DNA of 43,139 nucleotides from Lysinibacillus mangiferihumi (GCF_003049665.1 NZ_PYWM01000037.1:1-43139); one strand, 5' to 3'. Positions 1 to 8,728 are shown, counted from the first letter of the stretch. Translations and numbers: made by a program. Notes: a model not told the origin generated them from the letters alone.

Positions 1-1437
1 AAGGGCTACTTAAAAAAGGTGCTCATTTACTTATATATCTTCATATAACGGTGAAAATGGATAGGCTTTCGTACCAATGCGCACCAGTTGGTGAACGCTC
101 GAACTAAGGTTGCCGGCATTTTCATTCAATTGAACAGGAGGATGGGCATATGCATGTAAGACAAAAACACGTGTATGTGGGAGTAGACTTACATAAGCAA
201 CACCATGTGGCGGTTATTATTAATTGTTGGCAAGAGAAACTAGATGAAATAAAGTTTGAAAATAAACCGTCTGCCTTTTCAACGTTTTTACTGGATATTT
301 ATCAACATATGGACGATGGTTTGACACCTATTTTTGGTTTAGAAGATGTTGGGGGCTACGGGAGAGCATTAGCTAAATATTTAGCAGACCATGAACAAAT
401 TGTAAAAGAAGTAAATCCAGCTCTTTCATACGCTGAACGCAAAAGTCACATGACCACAAAAAAAGTGATAGCTGGGATGCAGAATGTGTAGCCAGAATTT
501 TGGTGAACAAACTAGACCAGTTATCAGATGCTAAACCGCAGGATTTGTTTTGGTCGATACAACAACTGGTCACTAGAAGAAATGCATTAGTAAAGGCACA
601 AGGTGCTTTAAAAAACCAACTACATATTCAATTAAGCCACCACTATCCAAGCTATAAGAAGTTTTTCTCAGAGGTTGATGGAAAAACAGCATTGGCATTT
701 TGGGAACGATATCCGTCTCCACCTTGTTTAGAGGGTGCAAGTGTTAAGTAATTGACCACTTTTTTATTAGAAGCCAGTAACAATACATGTTCGGTGAAAA
801 AAGCGAGTAAAATTTTAAAGTTGGTGAAAGAGGATGGAACCACAATAAGAGAATACCAAGAAACACGAGACTTTCTAGTAAAGAGCATCGTCCGAGACAT
901 TTCATGTAAGAAGCAGGAAATGCGCTATGTGGAACGAGAATTAAAAGGGTTAATGAGTTTACTAGACGTTCAATTAGACACAATGCCAGGCATAGATCTC
1001 GTGACAGCTTCGGCTTTAATTGCAGAAATAGGTGATGTACGCCGTTTTCCAAATACTAACAAATTAGCACGATTTGCGGGGATTGCGCCTGTTTACTTTG
1101 GCTCTGGTGGGAAAGGAAGGGAACAAAAAAGCAAGCAAGGAAATCGGGCGCTACACGCTTTATTTTACAACTTAGCTGTACAGCAAGTACAGGTGGCAAA
1201 AGGAAGTAAGCTGCCAAGGAATCCAGTATTCCATGCATACTATCAACGGAAGTAAAAGAAGGCAAAACAAAGGGACAAGCATTGGTTTGTATAATGAGAC
1301 GGCTTGTAAACATTATGTACGGCATGATGAAGCACAAAACAGCCTATGAATTGCCGATAATAAAAGAGGAAGAAGTAGTTTAATAAGGTTTAAGATAGAT
1401 TGCTTTTTTATTAGCGGATTTTAAGATTACAACATAG
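1..1437 (+). mobile_element. IS110-family insertion sequence, decayed
   Basis: The block holds a degenerate IS110-type transposase (150-1383) with about 150 bases of leader. The right junction lies between the transposase stop at 1383 and position 1438, where an in-frame toxin tail begins with the GTGK linker, so the element appears to have separated that toxin from its pre-toxin part. IS110 elements normally lack long terminal inverted repeats and I see none. The left end lies at or beyond the window edge. Confidence 0.75.
150..1383 (+). pseudogene. IS110-family transposase, frameshifted
   Basis: DEDD-type recombinase of the IS110 family. The N-terminal part begins VGVDLHKQHH (RuvC-like fold, first catalytic Asp). 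The C-terminal Transposase_20 part has the typical MPGID..TASALIAEIGD and FAGIAPVYFGSGGK region near 990-1115. The start at 150 has a good site (AGGAGG at 137-142). The gene is broken three times: a frame change after the stop at 489-491, an in-frame TAA at 749-751, and a frame change near 1253 after which the last ~41 codons run 1258-1383. It cannot give a full transposase. A second IS110 scrap lies at 19338-19412. Confidence 0.88.
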
Positions 1438-1959
1438 GGTACGGGTAAAGTTAATAGGCTTATTCCTGGAACTACTGGAAAAGTAACAGGAGGAAGTTCT
1501 ACAAAACTGGAAGAAATGGGTTTGCCTAAAAATACAAAACGAACTCCTTATCAAGCATAACATATTATTCCTAAAGAATTTAGACGTCATCTTGTATTAC
1601 AAAAAATAGGCATGGATATGGACGATGCCTCAAATGGATTTTTTCTTCGAGTTCCAGATGCAAATGTTAGTGTAACTTCTAGACATAAAGGATATCACGC
1701 GGTTTATAGTAATTTTGTGAGAGGAAAATTGGATGTAATAGATATTAGACAAGATATATTTATAATAGAAAAACAAGTTTTTGAATTGCAACAAAAGTTA
1801 AGACTACTTCAAGAACAGGAATTATCACTATACATGCGGGATAATTACCTTGAAAATGAACTTAAAAGGATTAAGGAAAATTGGAATGGAACAATACAAA
1901 AAAGAAAGAATGGGGAAAAGAGGTTACGACCCCTGTATGGAAAAGAGGAGGAGGGGTAA
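1438..1959 (+). pseudogene. AHH-type nuclease toxin tail, interrupted at the catalytic motif
   Basis: Toxin C-terminal domain beginning at a GTGK linker, the same boundary used by other tails here. The frame reads ..RTPYQA-stop-HIIPKEFRRH.., then continues open from 1561 to 1957 (GYHAVYSNFV, then a basic helical tail). AHH-family HNH/ENDO VII nucleases carry A-H-H-I-I-P at this place, so TAA at 1558-1560 replaces the first catalytic histidine codon. The pre-toxin part is missing, replaced by the IS110 element. Family assignment rests on the motif only. The immunity gene at 1994 follows directly. Confidence 0.65.
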
Positions 1960-1993
1960 CAGTTGACCTCTGGGAAAGGTGGTATAATAAGTA

Positions 1994-2479
1994 ATGAACT
2001 ATGGTGTATTTAATAATTTAGTTGAAGAGGTAATTCGGTTCTCGAAAAATTTCCAAAGCGAACTTACTAATAATATTTCCAATGAAATTGTTATTATTAA
2101 TGATATAAAAAAAGCAGAGCATTTAGCTTATGATGAGGTTTTTGGCGAGGATGAGTATAATTGGAAAGATATCAGAGAATTAGAAATAAGTGAAGTTTGG
2201 GGTATTTATTATGAAATATCAGAAAATGGAAAGACTGAAGGATTGGAAGAATTATTAGAAATTATTGCTGATAATGTGAGAAAAAGCTCATTTAAATATA
2301 GTATATTTTATGACGATGTTGTAGCTGACCTTACTAATTGTGCTATTAATAGAGCAATAAACGGGAAGAGTAGCTCTTTTTTTGAAGAATTGTTTGAGAT
2401 ATATCAACTCGGTGCTTTTCCTTGCGGTTGGAATGGTGATTATCCAGAAGGAGAAATTATTGCTTTTAAATTGGATTAA
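1994..2479 (+). CDS. Putative immunity protein for the AHH toxin
   Basis: 161-residue acidic cytoplasmic protein with no membrane segment or signal peptide, 34 bases downstream of the AHH toxin relic. By position it is the cognate immunity protein. The ATG follows a purine-rich AAAGGTGG site at slightly long spacing. The C-terminus has a striking GAFPCGWNGDYPEG (about residues 140-153), a pattern I associate with small immunity-like proteins next to polymorphic toxins, but I cannot name the family. It is uninterrupted although its toxin is dead. Confidence 0.7.
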   Translation: MNYGVFNNLVEEVIRFSKNFQSELTNNISNEIVIINDIKKAEHLAYDEVFGEDEYNWKDIRELEISEVWGIYYEISENGKTEGLEELLEIIADNVRKSSFKYSIFYDDVVADLTNCAINRAINGKSSSFFEELFEIYQLGAFPCGWNGDYPEGEIIAFKLD

Positions 2480-2636
2480 TGAGTATATTGCCTGAGAGAC
2501 TAGATGAAGTTCTGGGAAGAAATATATAAACCTGATACGGACAAATACAAGCAAATGATCAAGCAATTATTTAACGCTCCAAGTAGGATTAGATCTCGTA
2601 GGGCTGGTACCGGGGGTTGGAGAAATAGCAGATGGC

Positions 2637-3323
2637 TTGAATGCAGTGATTTATTATGCAAGAGGAGACAAGGTAAATGCGGCCCTTTCCATAGGAGCGA
2701 TGATTCCAATTGCAGGGATGGCAGTGACAGGTGGTAAATTAGTAACTAAAGGTGCTAAAGCATTTAATGGTGTAGTTGATGGTATTAAAACCGTTACGAA
2801 TAAAGGTCCAATAGGCCAACTAAAAGAAAAAGCCACTAAACAGCTAGACACCGTAAAAGATAAGTTCCAAACTAAAGTAGCCGAAGTAAAGGACCAATTC
2901 CGTCAGTTGGGAACACCGCAATTAGAGTTGGCCGGCGTGAATATGAGCCGAATAACGGATACGGGAACAGTCGGGAAAAATAAGCCAACGCCGAATCCAC
3001 CATCGGGTACGGGTTATTCTGGTAAGTTACCGAGTCAAGGTACGGTTGATGCAGGAATAAATGGAGCACCAAAAGTAGATGCAGGAAAGCAAGGTAAGCA
3101 TGTGCCTGGGCATGGTAATAACGTTTCAACCAAGTCACAATGGTCTGAAGGTCAAAATGGTGTACAGTTAACTCAAGAAGCATGGATGAATGGAACTCCG
3201 GTAAGAGCAGATGGAAGTGTAAAGACTTATGATTTTGGCACGCCAGTTGGACCAAATGGAGAAACTAGGGTAAAAGTTCATATTGATAAAAAAGGTAATA
3301 TTCATGGCTATCCTGTACAATAA
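2637..3323 (+). CDS. Orphan pre-toxin + toxin tail (KQGKH/DFG type)
   Basis: First ~115 residues are the array's shared pre-toxin (PT-TG type: a hydrophobic MIPIAGMAVTGGKLV patch, a Lys-rich coiled stretch, then LGTPQLELAGV). The coding frame is open from 2559 and picks up the pre-toxin at about 2571, but ATG 2637 is the first start, so the front of the domain is lost. After a Pro-rich linker and SGTGYS comes a ~75-residue toxin domain with KQGKHVPGH, DFGTPVG and VHIDKKGNIHG. This resembles the small Ntox50/Ntox17-like toxin nucleases; the exact family is uncertain. No secretion signal: as it stands it is a recombination donor or a silent tail. Confidence 0.7.
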   Translation: MNAVIYYARGDKVNAALSIGAMIPIAGMAVTGGKLVTKGAKAFNGVVDGIKTVTNKGPIGQLKEKATKQLDTVKDKFQTKVAEVKDQFRQLGTPQLELAGVNMSRITDTGTVGKNKPTPNPPSGTGYSGKLPSQGTVDAGINGAPKVDAGKQGKHVPGHGNNVSTKSQWSEGQNGVQLTQEAWMNGTPVRADGSVKTYDFGTPVGPNGETRVKVHIDKKGNIHGYPVQ

Positions 3324-3335
3324 TGGAGGTATAAT

Positions 3336-3869
3336 ATGAAAGAAGTTTTACTGAATACAATTGACAGATTGTATGGAAAAGGTGATTTTCAATATATACT
3401 CGCTAAGTATATTGATAAGGAATATTGGGTTAATAAGTTTAATGATGAGGTAGAACAGATTTTCATCGATAATCTTACCGACTTCAGTTATTCAACGTGC
3501 TTTTCTTATTTTATTCAATCATCGCTGAGTCCGAACTTTAGAATAGGTAGTGATGAGTTTAACGATTATCTTAAGGAAAAGCATGAGATAACAGGGGTTA
3601 TGGTTTTAATTTCATTAATTGCTCCGTATTCAGTGGTTAAATATGTTAGGTACAATTACAATGATGGGGCTGTACAAATACATGAAGCATATTCTCCACT
3701 TAATAAAGAAACAGAGCGGATTAATATAAGGGTTTTAGAAATATTAAATAATAATGGAATTCAAACGCTAGACGAAGATATTCTTAATGTTGTAGTGCCG
3801 AATATTTCATTAGAGTTAAAAGAGGAAGACGTTACAATATTTAATTGTCTTTTTGAGGATAGTTATTGA
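3336..3869 (+). CDS. Putative immunity protein for the KQGKH-type toxin
   Basis: 177 residues, acidic, starting 12 bases after the toxin stop with GGAGG at good spacing (TGGAGGTATAATATG), so translationally paired with the toxin. The N-terminus (LLNTIDRLYGKGDF) and the mid-region IAPYSVVKYV line up loosely with the immunity protein at 11080 (ITKTIDKYYRKKDL, IAPVFYLHHEF), suggesting one remote immunity superfamily serving two toxin classes. No named family recognised. Followed directly by a strong terminator at 3877. Confidence 0.72.
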   Translation: MKEVLLNTIDRLYGKGDFQYILAKYIDKEYWVNKFNDEVEQIFIDNLTDFSYSTCFSYFIQSSLSPNFRIGSDEFNDYLKEKHEITGVMVLISLIAPYSVVKYVRYNYNDGAVQIHEAYSPLNKETERINIRVLEILNNNGIQTLDEDILNVVVPNISLELKEEDVTIFNCLFEDSY

Positions 3870-3876
3870 GTTGTTA

Positions 3877-3912
3877 AACCTTGACTGGCTATATGCCTTT
3901 CAAGGTTTTTTC
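3877..3912 (+). terminator. Recurrent intercassette terminator, type 1
   Basis: AACCTTGA ... TCAAGGTT stem with an inner GGC-TATAT-GCC hairpin, followed by a T run: an intrinsic terminator just after the immunity stop. Near-copies are at 9282, 21208, 25863 and 29643, with degenerate ones at 13739, 16597 and 24534. Confidence 0.82.
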
Positions 3913-4426
3913 TTAACTCAAAGAAGTTTGTGGTTAAAAAGTAATCTGATATTTGATTCGAGAGCTCATGAAGGCTGGACCATCAAGGAGTACTATGCGA
4001 ACATTAATCTAGGAAGAAAAGTGTGAGAATTAGGCGAGATGACATTTTACATGCAGGAGATAGTTTTTTATGGAATAATGACTAAATGAACGATAATGAC
4101 AAAGCTCGTGGAGATAAACAAGGATATATTAGTTTTTAAATTGTCTACAGTTAAAGAAATCCTTGAATTTGAATTAATAACTCATGAAGGTTAGACCATC
4201 AAGGAGTGCTATTTTAGCAATAAAGCAATAAGAGCGAGAATAGGCGAGATGACACTTTATTTACAAGGACTACTGTATGGGTGGCATAAGCAAACACACG
4301 AGATTAAACAAGCTAAAGGGTTTAAAAGGTACACTTGCCATGTAGTAAAAAAGATGTCATACTGTCAATACTAAAATAACTTATAAAACTTGCAAATATT
4401 AATAAACTTAGAAAATTTATAAACTT

Positions 4427-4467
4427 AAAGCACTTGATTGTCTATAACAGGCGACAAGTGCTTTTTT
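4427..4467 (+). terminator. Recurrent hairpin terminator, type 2
   Basis: AAAGCACTTG ... CAAGTGCTTT stem with the T run built into the 3' arm. Other copies: 9836, 16903, 17561 and 23299, with half a copy at 36474-36495. It stands in intercassette DNA, far from the preceding immunity gene, and would insulate the next cassette from upstream transcription. Confidence 0.78.
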
Positions 4468-4543
4468 GCATGTTTAAATACGGATTACGATTATTTAATT
4501 AGTGTACTAAGTATTAAATTTTATACAAGGGGAAGAAAATGCG

Positions 4544-4767
4544 ATGGAAATAGAGGTTTCGATAGATAAATTTGTTATAGAATTTAGGGATTTACTACAT
4601 TCAGATTTTTACGTGTTTTTATGGTGGGAGTGCAGAAATATAAAGTAAAAATGAAGATTTATAGTGGGACATATAGCTATGAACTACACATGCGGAAAAG
4701 TGACGATGTATATATTCATCTATATTATAAAACTTTAGAGAAACAGAAGGTCACATACAAACCTTAA
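4544..4767 (+). pseudogene. Small gene relic ahead of the pre-toxin
   Basis: ATG at 4544 has a good site (AGGGGAAG) and opens a 35-codon frame (MEIEVSIDKFVIEFRDLL...). After one frame change the message continues as ...KVKMKIYSGTYSYELHM... to a stop at 4765-4767. The same arrangement is in copy B from 9978. It may be the eroded upstream part of the pre-toxin polypeptide, since the DKARALGKAVVSTVT frame follows almost at once, or a separate small gene. No family recognised. Confidence 0.4.
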
Positions 4768-4821
4768 GGATTGAGACAAGGCCAGAGCATTAGGCAAAGC
4801 CGTAGTAAGTACTGTAACAAT

Positions 4822-5841
4822 ATGTTAGACACGCTCCAAGTAGGATTAGATGTCGTAGGGCTGGTACCGGGAGTTGGAGAAGTAGCAGATGGCTTGAATG
4901 CAGTGATTTATTATGCAAGAGGAGACAAGGTAAATGCAGCCCTCTCCGTAGGAGCGATGATACCATTTGCAGGAATGGCAGTGACAGGTGGTAAATTAGT
5001 AACTAAAGGTGCTAAAGCATTTAATGGTGTAGTTGATGGTATTAAAACCGTTACGAATAAAGGTCCAATAGGCCAACTAAAAGAAAAAGCCACTAAAAAG
5101 CTAGACACCGTAAAAGATAAGTTCCAAACAAAAGTAGCCGAAGTAAAGGACCAGTTCCGTCAGTTGGGAACACCGCAGTTAGAGTTGGCCGGTGTGAACG
5201 TTGGCCGAATAACGGATACGGGAACAGTCGGGAAAAATAAGCCAACGCCGAATCCAAAACCATCGAATAGTTCCAAACCACCAGCAAAAGATAGTAAACC
5301 TGCTAAGGGACCTAAGGGTACGGGTAAAGGTGTACCTAAACCGGTTAGCATAGATGAAGCTAAGGGCATTGCTAGAACCAAGATTGCTCAAGAGAGGAAT
5401 GAATTATTAGAAGGAAAATATATTGATCCAAATACTGGAGATATTTATATTCCACATGTTATGACTGCAGCAGTTAATCTTAAAACAGGCAGGGCATATA
5501 TTGGGTATAATGGCAAAGGTGTTGACTTTAGAACGGGTAATGAAAGGTTTAATCCGACTGTTTCTGAATTGGATGACGAGGTAGTAATGTTGGTTGAAAA
5601 AACTAAAAACAGGGCATTAGAGGCCAGGAAGCAAGCAGGTGGGGAAGTCAAGGATAGCTTTGAAAAATGGACTGTAGATAATTGTGCTGAAGTTCAGGCA
5701 GTAAATCAAGCAGTGAAAGATGGTGCTAAAGTAGAAGATATCTTGCTAAGTACCATTGAAGTTTTGCCAAATAAGTATAAAAAAGTATGTAAAAATTGTA
5801 AGGAAACTTTTGAAAACTTTTTTATTGATAATTTTAAATGA
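4822..5841 (+). CDS. Pre-toxin + YwqJ-type deaminase toxin tail
   Basis: 339 residues from ATG 4822 (MLDTLQVGLDVVG). The frame is open farther upstream but out of phase with the older DKARALGKAVV leader. Residues 1-130 are the shared PT-TG-like pre-toxin, then a Pro/Lys-rich KGTGK linker, then a deaminase-fold domain. Two zinc-binding motifs are visible: NCAEVQAVNQAVKDGAK (C288, E290) and KVCKNC (C323, C326). This matches the YwqJ deaminase family of bacterial polymorphic toxins, expected to deaminate a nucleic-acid base. It is the most intact toxin in the window, lacking only a delivery N-terminus. Immunity gene follows at 5860. Confidence 0.83.
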   Translation: MLDTLQVGLDVVGLVPGVGEVADGLNAVIYYARGDKVNAALSVGAMIPFAGMAVTGGKLVTKGAKAFNGVVDGIKTVTNKGPIGQLKEKATKKLDTVKDKFQTKVAEVKDQFRQLGTPQLELAGVNVGRITDTGTVGKNKPTPNPKPSNSSKPPAKDSKPAKGPKGTGKGVPKPVSIDEAKGIARTKIAQERNELLEGKYIDPNTGDIYIPHVMTAAVNLKTGRAYIGYNGKGVDFRTGNERFNPTVSELDDEVVMLVEKTKNRALEARKQAGGEVKDSFEKWTVDNCAEVQAVNQAVKDGAKVEDILLSTIEVLPNKYKKVCKNCKETFENFFIDNFK

Positions 5842-5859
5842 AAGTAGAGCGAGGAAAAT

Positions 5860-6312
5860 ATGGATAACTTTTTGGAAAAAACTTATAAAATTTTGAATGA
5901 GGCAGGATGGTACCAAAATAGAAAAATAGATATAAGTTCGACAGTCTTATTTTTAGAGAGTAAGGGCTTTCGAGTGGGTTCTGTTGTAAAAGAGGCATTA
6001 GAGCAATTCGGTGGATTGGAATATAAGTTTTCTGATGGGAATGATTTTGAAAATTTTATTATTATTCCAGAAGAGCAAATAGGAGATGGTGTTCAGAAAA
6101 TACATTTCAAAAGGTATGATACCTTAATTGGAGAGTATTTGATAGTGATTGGTTCCGTATTTAGAAATAATGCAATACTGTTTATGTCGGAATCGGGAAA
6201 AGTTTATGGAGCACATGATGATTACTATATTTGGGAATTTGGAAGCGATATCTATGAAGCAATTAATAATCTATGTGAATGTAAAAAATTCAAATTGATA
6301 CACGAACAATAG
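5860..6312 (+). CDS. SUKH-3 family immunity protein (copy 1)
   Basis: 150 residues, 18 bases after the deaminase toxin with a GAGG site. It shows the SUKH-3 pattern: an N-terminal ILNEAGWYQNRKIDIS helix, VVKEALEQFGGLEYKF, then IGEYLIVIGSVFRNNAILFM and a C-terminal YEAINNLCE helix. SUKH proteins neutralise toxins by direct binding. About half of the residues match the copy at 15221, fewer the copy at 32202. Cognate partner by position: the YwqJ-type deaminase. Confidence 0.83.
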   Translation: MDNFLEKTYKILNEAGWYQNRKIDISSTVLFLESKGFRVGSVVKEALEQFGGLEYKFSDGNDFENFIIIPEEQIGDGVQKIHFKRYDTLIGEYLIVIGSVFRNNAILFMSESGKVYGAHDDYYIWEFGSDIYEAINNLCECKKFKLIHEQ

Positions 6313-6366
6313 ATTATTACAGCATATTGAAATATAGTTAGGTGATATTTTTTAATGATGAATACG

Positions 6367-6404
6367 CCACAATACAAGCTAACTGCCGTGTTGTGGTTTC
6401 TTTT
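6367..6404 (+). terminator. Hairpin terminator after SUKH-3 copy 1
   Basis: CCACAATAC / GTGTTGTGG arms around a 12-base loop, followed by TTTCTTTTT. Unlike the three recurring terminator types. Confidence 0.7.
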
Positions 6405-6508
6405 TATTTCCGTCTTAACGCTAAAACGTAATCAAGCGTTTAGTAGCGTCTCCTAAAAAACACACTTAAAGACGAGCGAATCATTCATAATATGTTAAAT
6501 CGTTGATA

Positions 6509-6540
6509 GGATCACGTAATTGTTGCGTGGTCTTTTTTCT
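6509..6540 (+). terminator. Hairpin terminator
   Basis: GGATCACGTAA pairs with TTGCGTGGTC across a short loop and is followed by TTTTTTCTTTTT. It has no obvious gene just upstream, so it is probably a relic from inserted DNA. Confidence 0.6.
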
Positions 6541-7300
6541 TTTTACGCAGACGATATGCGAAATTTAGCGAGGTATTATCTAGACGCACTAATAACTATT
6601 GAAATTTCGCAGGAACGCTCAAACGAAATCAAACGGCCATTGCTAGTAAGCGTTGGGGCGTTTCTTGCGAGGGAGTGGCATACGCGTTGATGTACGAATA
6701 CGCATCGCTTTAGTGAAATAAAGTGTTATTGTATATAGATTAAACTATTTTCCATTTCTCGTAAATAAGACGTTTTAATACGCAATAAAAGGGGGGGCAA
6801 ATATATTTTCACGGAAAAACGGACGAAATTAAAAACTAGGGAAGATGGGGTCATTGGTGGTGACATTACCACTTTCAAAAAAGTCAAGGTTTGCGTTGGT
6901 ACTGGATTGTAGTGGTCGAATATTTCATGGTGTGTACCGAAGTACAGAGATTTAACGTCAAATTCGGTCGAAGTAGCATCTCCAACGAGGTAACACTCGA
7001 ATATGTTCAAAACGTTGGACCATTTAGTAGTGTTTACGTGGTATCTGATGACACCGCAAATAAACGTACCTACGCTTCTTGCGACGGAGGGAGGTTAAAT
7101 ATTGATGTTTAACTGTGAAGCTAAGGCGTAATAACGAATCACTGTATATGGACTTAACGATTATCTGCTTGGCATTCTGGCACGCATAAATATTTTTTCG
7201 CGGAAAAACGGACGAAAGTTCACGAAGTCGGGAGGTAAACATTATAAGAGCAATTGCAACAAAGCAATAAAATCAGATAGGAAAATTGAAGGAAGCGTTA
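6541..7300. other. Gene-poor stretch of foreign composition with two direct repeats
   Basis: About 760 bases visibly richer in CG dinucleotides than the array (for example CGCGTTGATGTACGAATACG near 6683). It holds two near-identical copies of a ~23-base element, TTTTCaCGGAAAAACGGACG at about 6807 and TTTTCgCGGAAAAACGGACG at about 7191, ~384 bases apart. Open frames of 60-95 codons exist on both strands (for example 6726-7010 minus, 6891-7112 plus), none with a convincing family or ribosome site. It may be a relic of a phage or other element. Confidence 0.5.
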
Positions 7301-7332
7301 ATTGTCTACGTTGAAAGGAGAGGAAATTAAAA

Positions 7333-7563
7333 CATCAGATTGATGATTTTGTTAATCAAAATAAATGATATAGGAGATAGATAATATGGTGGAAAATAAA
7401 CTAGAATTCTTAAGAAAATATAAAAAATGTGCAAATAATAGCTTACAGTAATATAAAAAACTTAGAAGTAAGTGAAATTCCAAATTACTGGCGTGATTTG
7501 TTTCAGATAGAAATGATACTATGTCAAGAAAATGGACAGAGAATATTGAGGTTTTTGCTTTAA
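7333..7563 (+). pseudogene. Cassette relic: toxin tail end and frameshifted immunity gene
   Basis: The last codons of a toxin (..HQIDDFVNQNK-stop, 7333-7368) are followed by an immunity-like start at ATG 7386 with AGGAG nine bases before. The product begins MVENKLEFLRKYKK, stops after 21 codons, and continues in another frame as NIKNLEVSEIPNYWRDLFQ.. to TAA 7561-7563. The cassette is cut on its right by the IS3 fragment and hairpin region. No family recognised. Confidence 0.5.
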
Positions 7564-7588
7564 CTCTAGCGCGCTATCGCTTGCTGGC

Positions 7589-7633
7589 CTCTCAAATAAA
7601 TTTAAGGGACGTAACCCTTAAATTATTTGAGAG
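7589..7633. repeat. Long near-perfect inverted repeat (hairpin)
   Basis: A 20-base left arm (7589-7608, starts CTCTCAAATAAATT) and a 19-base right arm (7615-7633, ends ATTATTTGAGAG) around a 6-base loop, with one unpaired A. It stands at the end of the IS3 fragment. It lacks a T run on either side, so a simple terminator is unlikely; it could be an IS-end structure or an attachment hairpin. Confidence 0.7.
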
Positions 7634-7648
7634 ATTAAAAGGGTATAA

Positions 7649-7938
7649 TCATACTACCTTAGCTATCTGTAAAACTTTGTAATAATGCTTTTCGTACGCA
7701 ATCGGTGACATATAATTTGTGAATGAATGGGTACGTTTGTAGTTATAGAAACTAACGATGTATTCAACTATACTTTTTTTGGCTTGATCTCTCGTTTTAT
7801 ATTTTTCGTGAAAAATAAGCTCTTTTTTGATTACACTATGAAAAGACTCAATACAGGCATTATCGTAACAGTTTCCTTTTCTACTCATACTTGTAGTAAT
7901 CCCGTTATTTCGTAAGATCTGTTGGTATTCTTTTGAAG
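7649..7938 (-). pseudogene. IS3-family transposase OrfB, C-terminal fragment
   Basis: Reads on the minus strand as ..[18 protein letters not shown].. then [19 protein letters not shown], the last catalytic Glu motif (N-A-x-I-E-S-F) of an IS3 integrase domain, ending [11 protein letters not shown] near 7649. It breaks off abruptly at ~7938 against an inverted scrap of pre-toxin DNA. The protein differs from the IS3 copy at 40.5 kb, so it is another element. Confidence 0.83.
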
Positions 7939-7992
7939 CTACTTTAGTTTGGAACTTATCTTTTACGGTGTCTAGCTTTTTAGTGGCTTTTT
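7938..7992 (-). repeat. Inverted scrap of pre-toxin sequence
   Basis: About 55 bases are the reverse complement of pre-toxin DNA found in direct orientation at 2831-2885 and 5091-5145 (the stretch coding for ..[17 protein letters not shown]..). It lies exactly between the IS3 fragment and the toxin tail at 7993. It is the only piece of the array in minus orientation, evidence for an inversion or IS-mediated rearrangement. Confidence 0.83.
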
Positions 7993-8322
7993 AGACAGGC
8001 ATATGAAAAAGAAGTAGCAGGCTTGGCTCAGAAAGCTGAGGAACTATTAAAGCAAGGAAGATCCGAAGCAGAAATCGCACAAATAATGAATCAAGCTAGA
8101 AGAGATATTGGTGTACAGTATAAAAATGTTACCCCAGAACGTTTAAGGGAATACATTTACGAAGTAAACAAAGGGAGATACGAAGATCCACTGGGGCCTA
8201 CCTACGAGTATTTAAAGGCAAACGGAAAAACAGACGCTCAAATTATACAGTCTGCCTCTAGACCAAATCCTGATGTGGACAAATTGCTTTCGGGTTTTGA
8301 AAAATGGTTAAAGGAGCAGTGA
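7993..8322 (+). CDS. Toxin C-terminal domain without pre-toxin, 5' truncated
   Basis: Open from 7984; the recognisable domain starts at AGA 7993 (RQAYEKEVAGLAQKAEELLK) and TTG 8023 is the first usable start, with no good ribosome site. The ~110-residue domain is helical: ..SEAEIAQIMNQARRDIGVQY.., TPERLREYIYEVNKGRYEDP, LGPTYEYLKANGKTDAQII. I associate this pattern with C-terminal toxin domains of Rhs/WapA-like proteins, but I cannot name the activity. The immunity gene begins 4 bases after the stop. Confidence 0.62.
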   Translation, partial: RQAYEKEVAGLAQKAEELLKQGRSEAEIAQIMNQARRDIGVQYKNVTPERLREYIYEVNKGRYEDPLGPTYEYLKANGKTDAQIIQSASRPNPDVDKLLSGFEKWLKEQ

Positions 8323-8326
8323 AAAA

Positions 8327-8728
8327 ATGAATGTAATAGAATTGAAAAAATATGATGAAGGCGAGTACTGTGAATTAGAACTTTCAACTGGAAAGAAAAT
8401 ATTTGCAAAGTACAAAAAAATCCCAGGATTTACAGGGTTGTATTTTAAGGATGATCAAAGTTTTTTTGCGATTTACCCAACAAAGACAGGTCCGCAAATT
8501 TATTTTGAAGGTAAGCAGTTGTCAATTAACAAAAATTTATTGATTTCATTAATTAAAAATGGTGAGAGACGTAAGTTTGTCATTGATGATTTTAATATCG
8601 AAATAAATTATACGGAGTCTCCATATATTGGATTCGATATTTGGTCTGATGAAATTGATGTAGACTTATTTTATATGATAGAACAATCATATAAAAATGA
8701 CGATTTTTATGAAAGATATACCTTGTGA
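8327..8728 (+). CDS. Putative immunity protein
   Basis: 133 residues, acidic, mostly beta-rich (YCELELSTGKKIFAKYKKIP, IYPTKTGPQIYFEGKQL), with ATG four bases after the toxin stop and GGAG overlapping the toxin end. The tight spacing marks it as the cognate immunity protein of the 8.0 kb domain. Uninterrupted; family not recognised. Confidence 0.68.
   Translation: MNVIELKKYDEGEYCELELSTGKKIFAKYKKIPGFTGLYFKDDQSFFAIYPTKTGPQIYFEGKQLSINKNLLISLIKNGERRKFVIDDFNIEINYTESPYIGFDIWSDEIDVDLFYMIEQSYKNDDFYERYTL

Larger units (their letters stand above)
3878..5325 (+). repeat. Long direct repeat, copy A (terminator, intercassette DNA, pre-toxin)
   Basis: About 1.45 kb closely matching 9283-10755. It begins at the type 1 terminator, runs through non-coding intercassette DNA, the type 2 terminator and a small gene relic, then through the whole pre-toxin segment, and stops matching at the KGTG linker where the two toxin domains differ. 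Differences are scattered substitutions and small indels, for example a 7-base gap at the pre-toxin start in copy A where copy B reads CCTAAAA. Confidence 0.85.

Noticed and set aside
2504..2737. A 77-codon plus-strand gene starting at 2504
   Set aside because: Its second half is the pre-toxin read in the wrong frame (APSRIRSRRAG.. instead of LQVGLDLVGLVPG..). The first ~23 codons may be a scrap of another gene, but there is no evidence for the whole.
6726..7242. Minus-strand open frames at 6726-7010 and 7024-7242, and a plus-strand frame at 6891-7112
   Set aside because: No ribosome sites, overlapping each other on opposite strands, unlikely composition and no recognisable domain; treated as chance frames in the odd-composition stretch.
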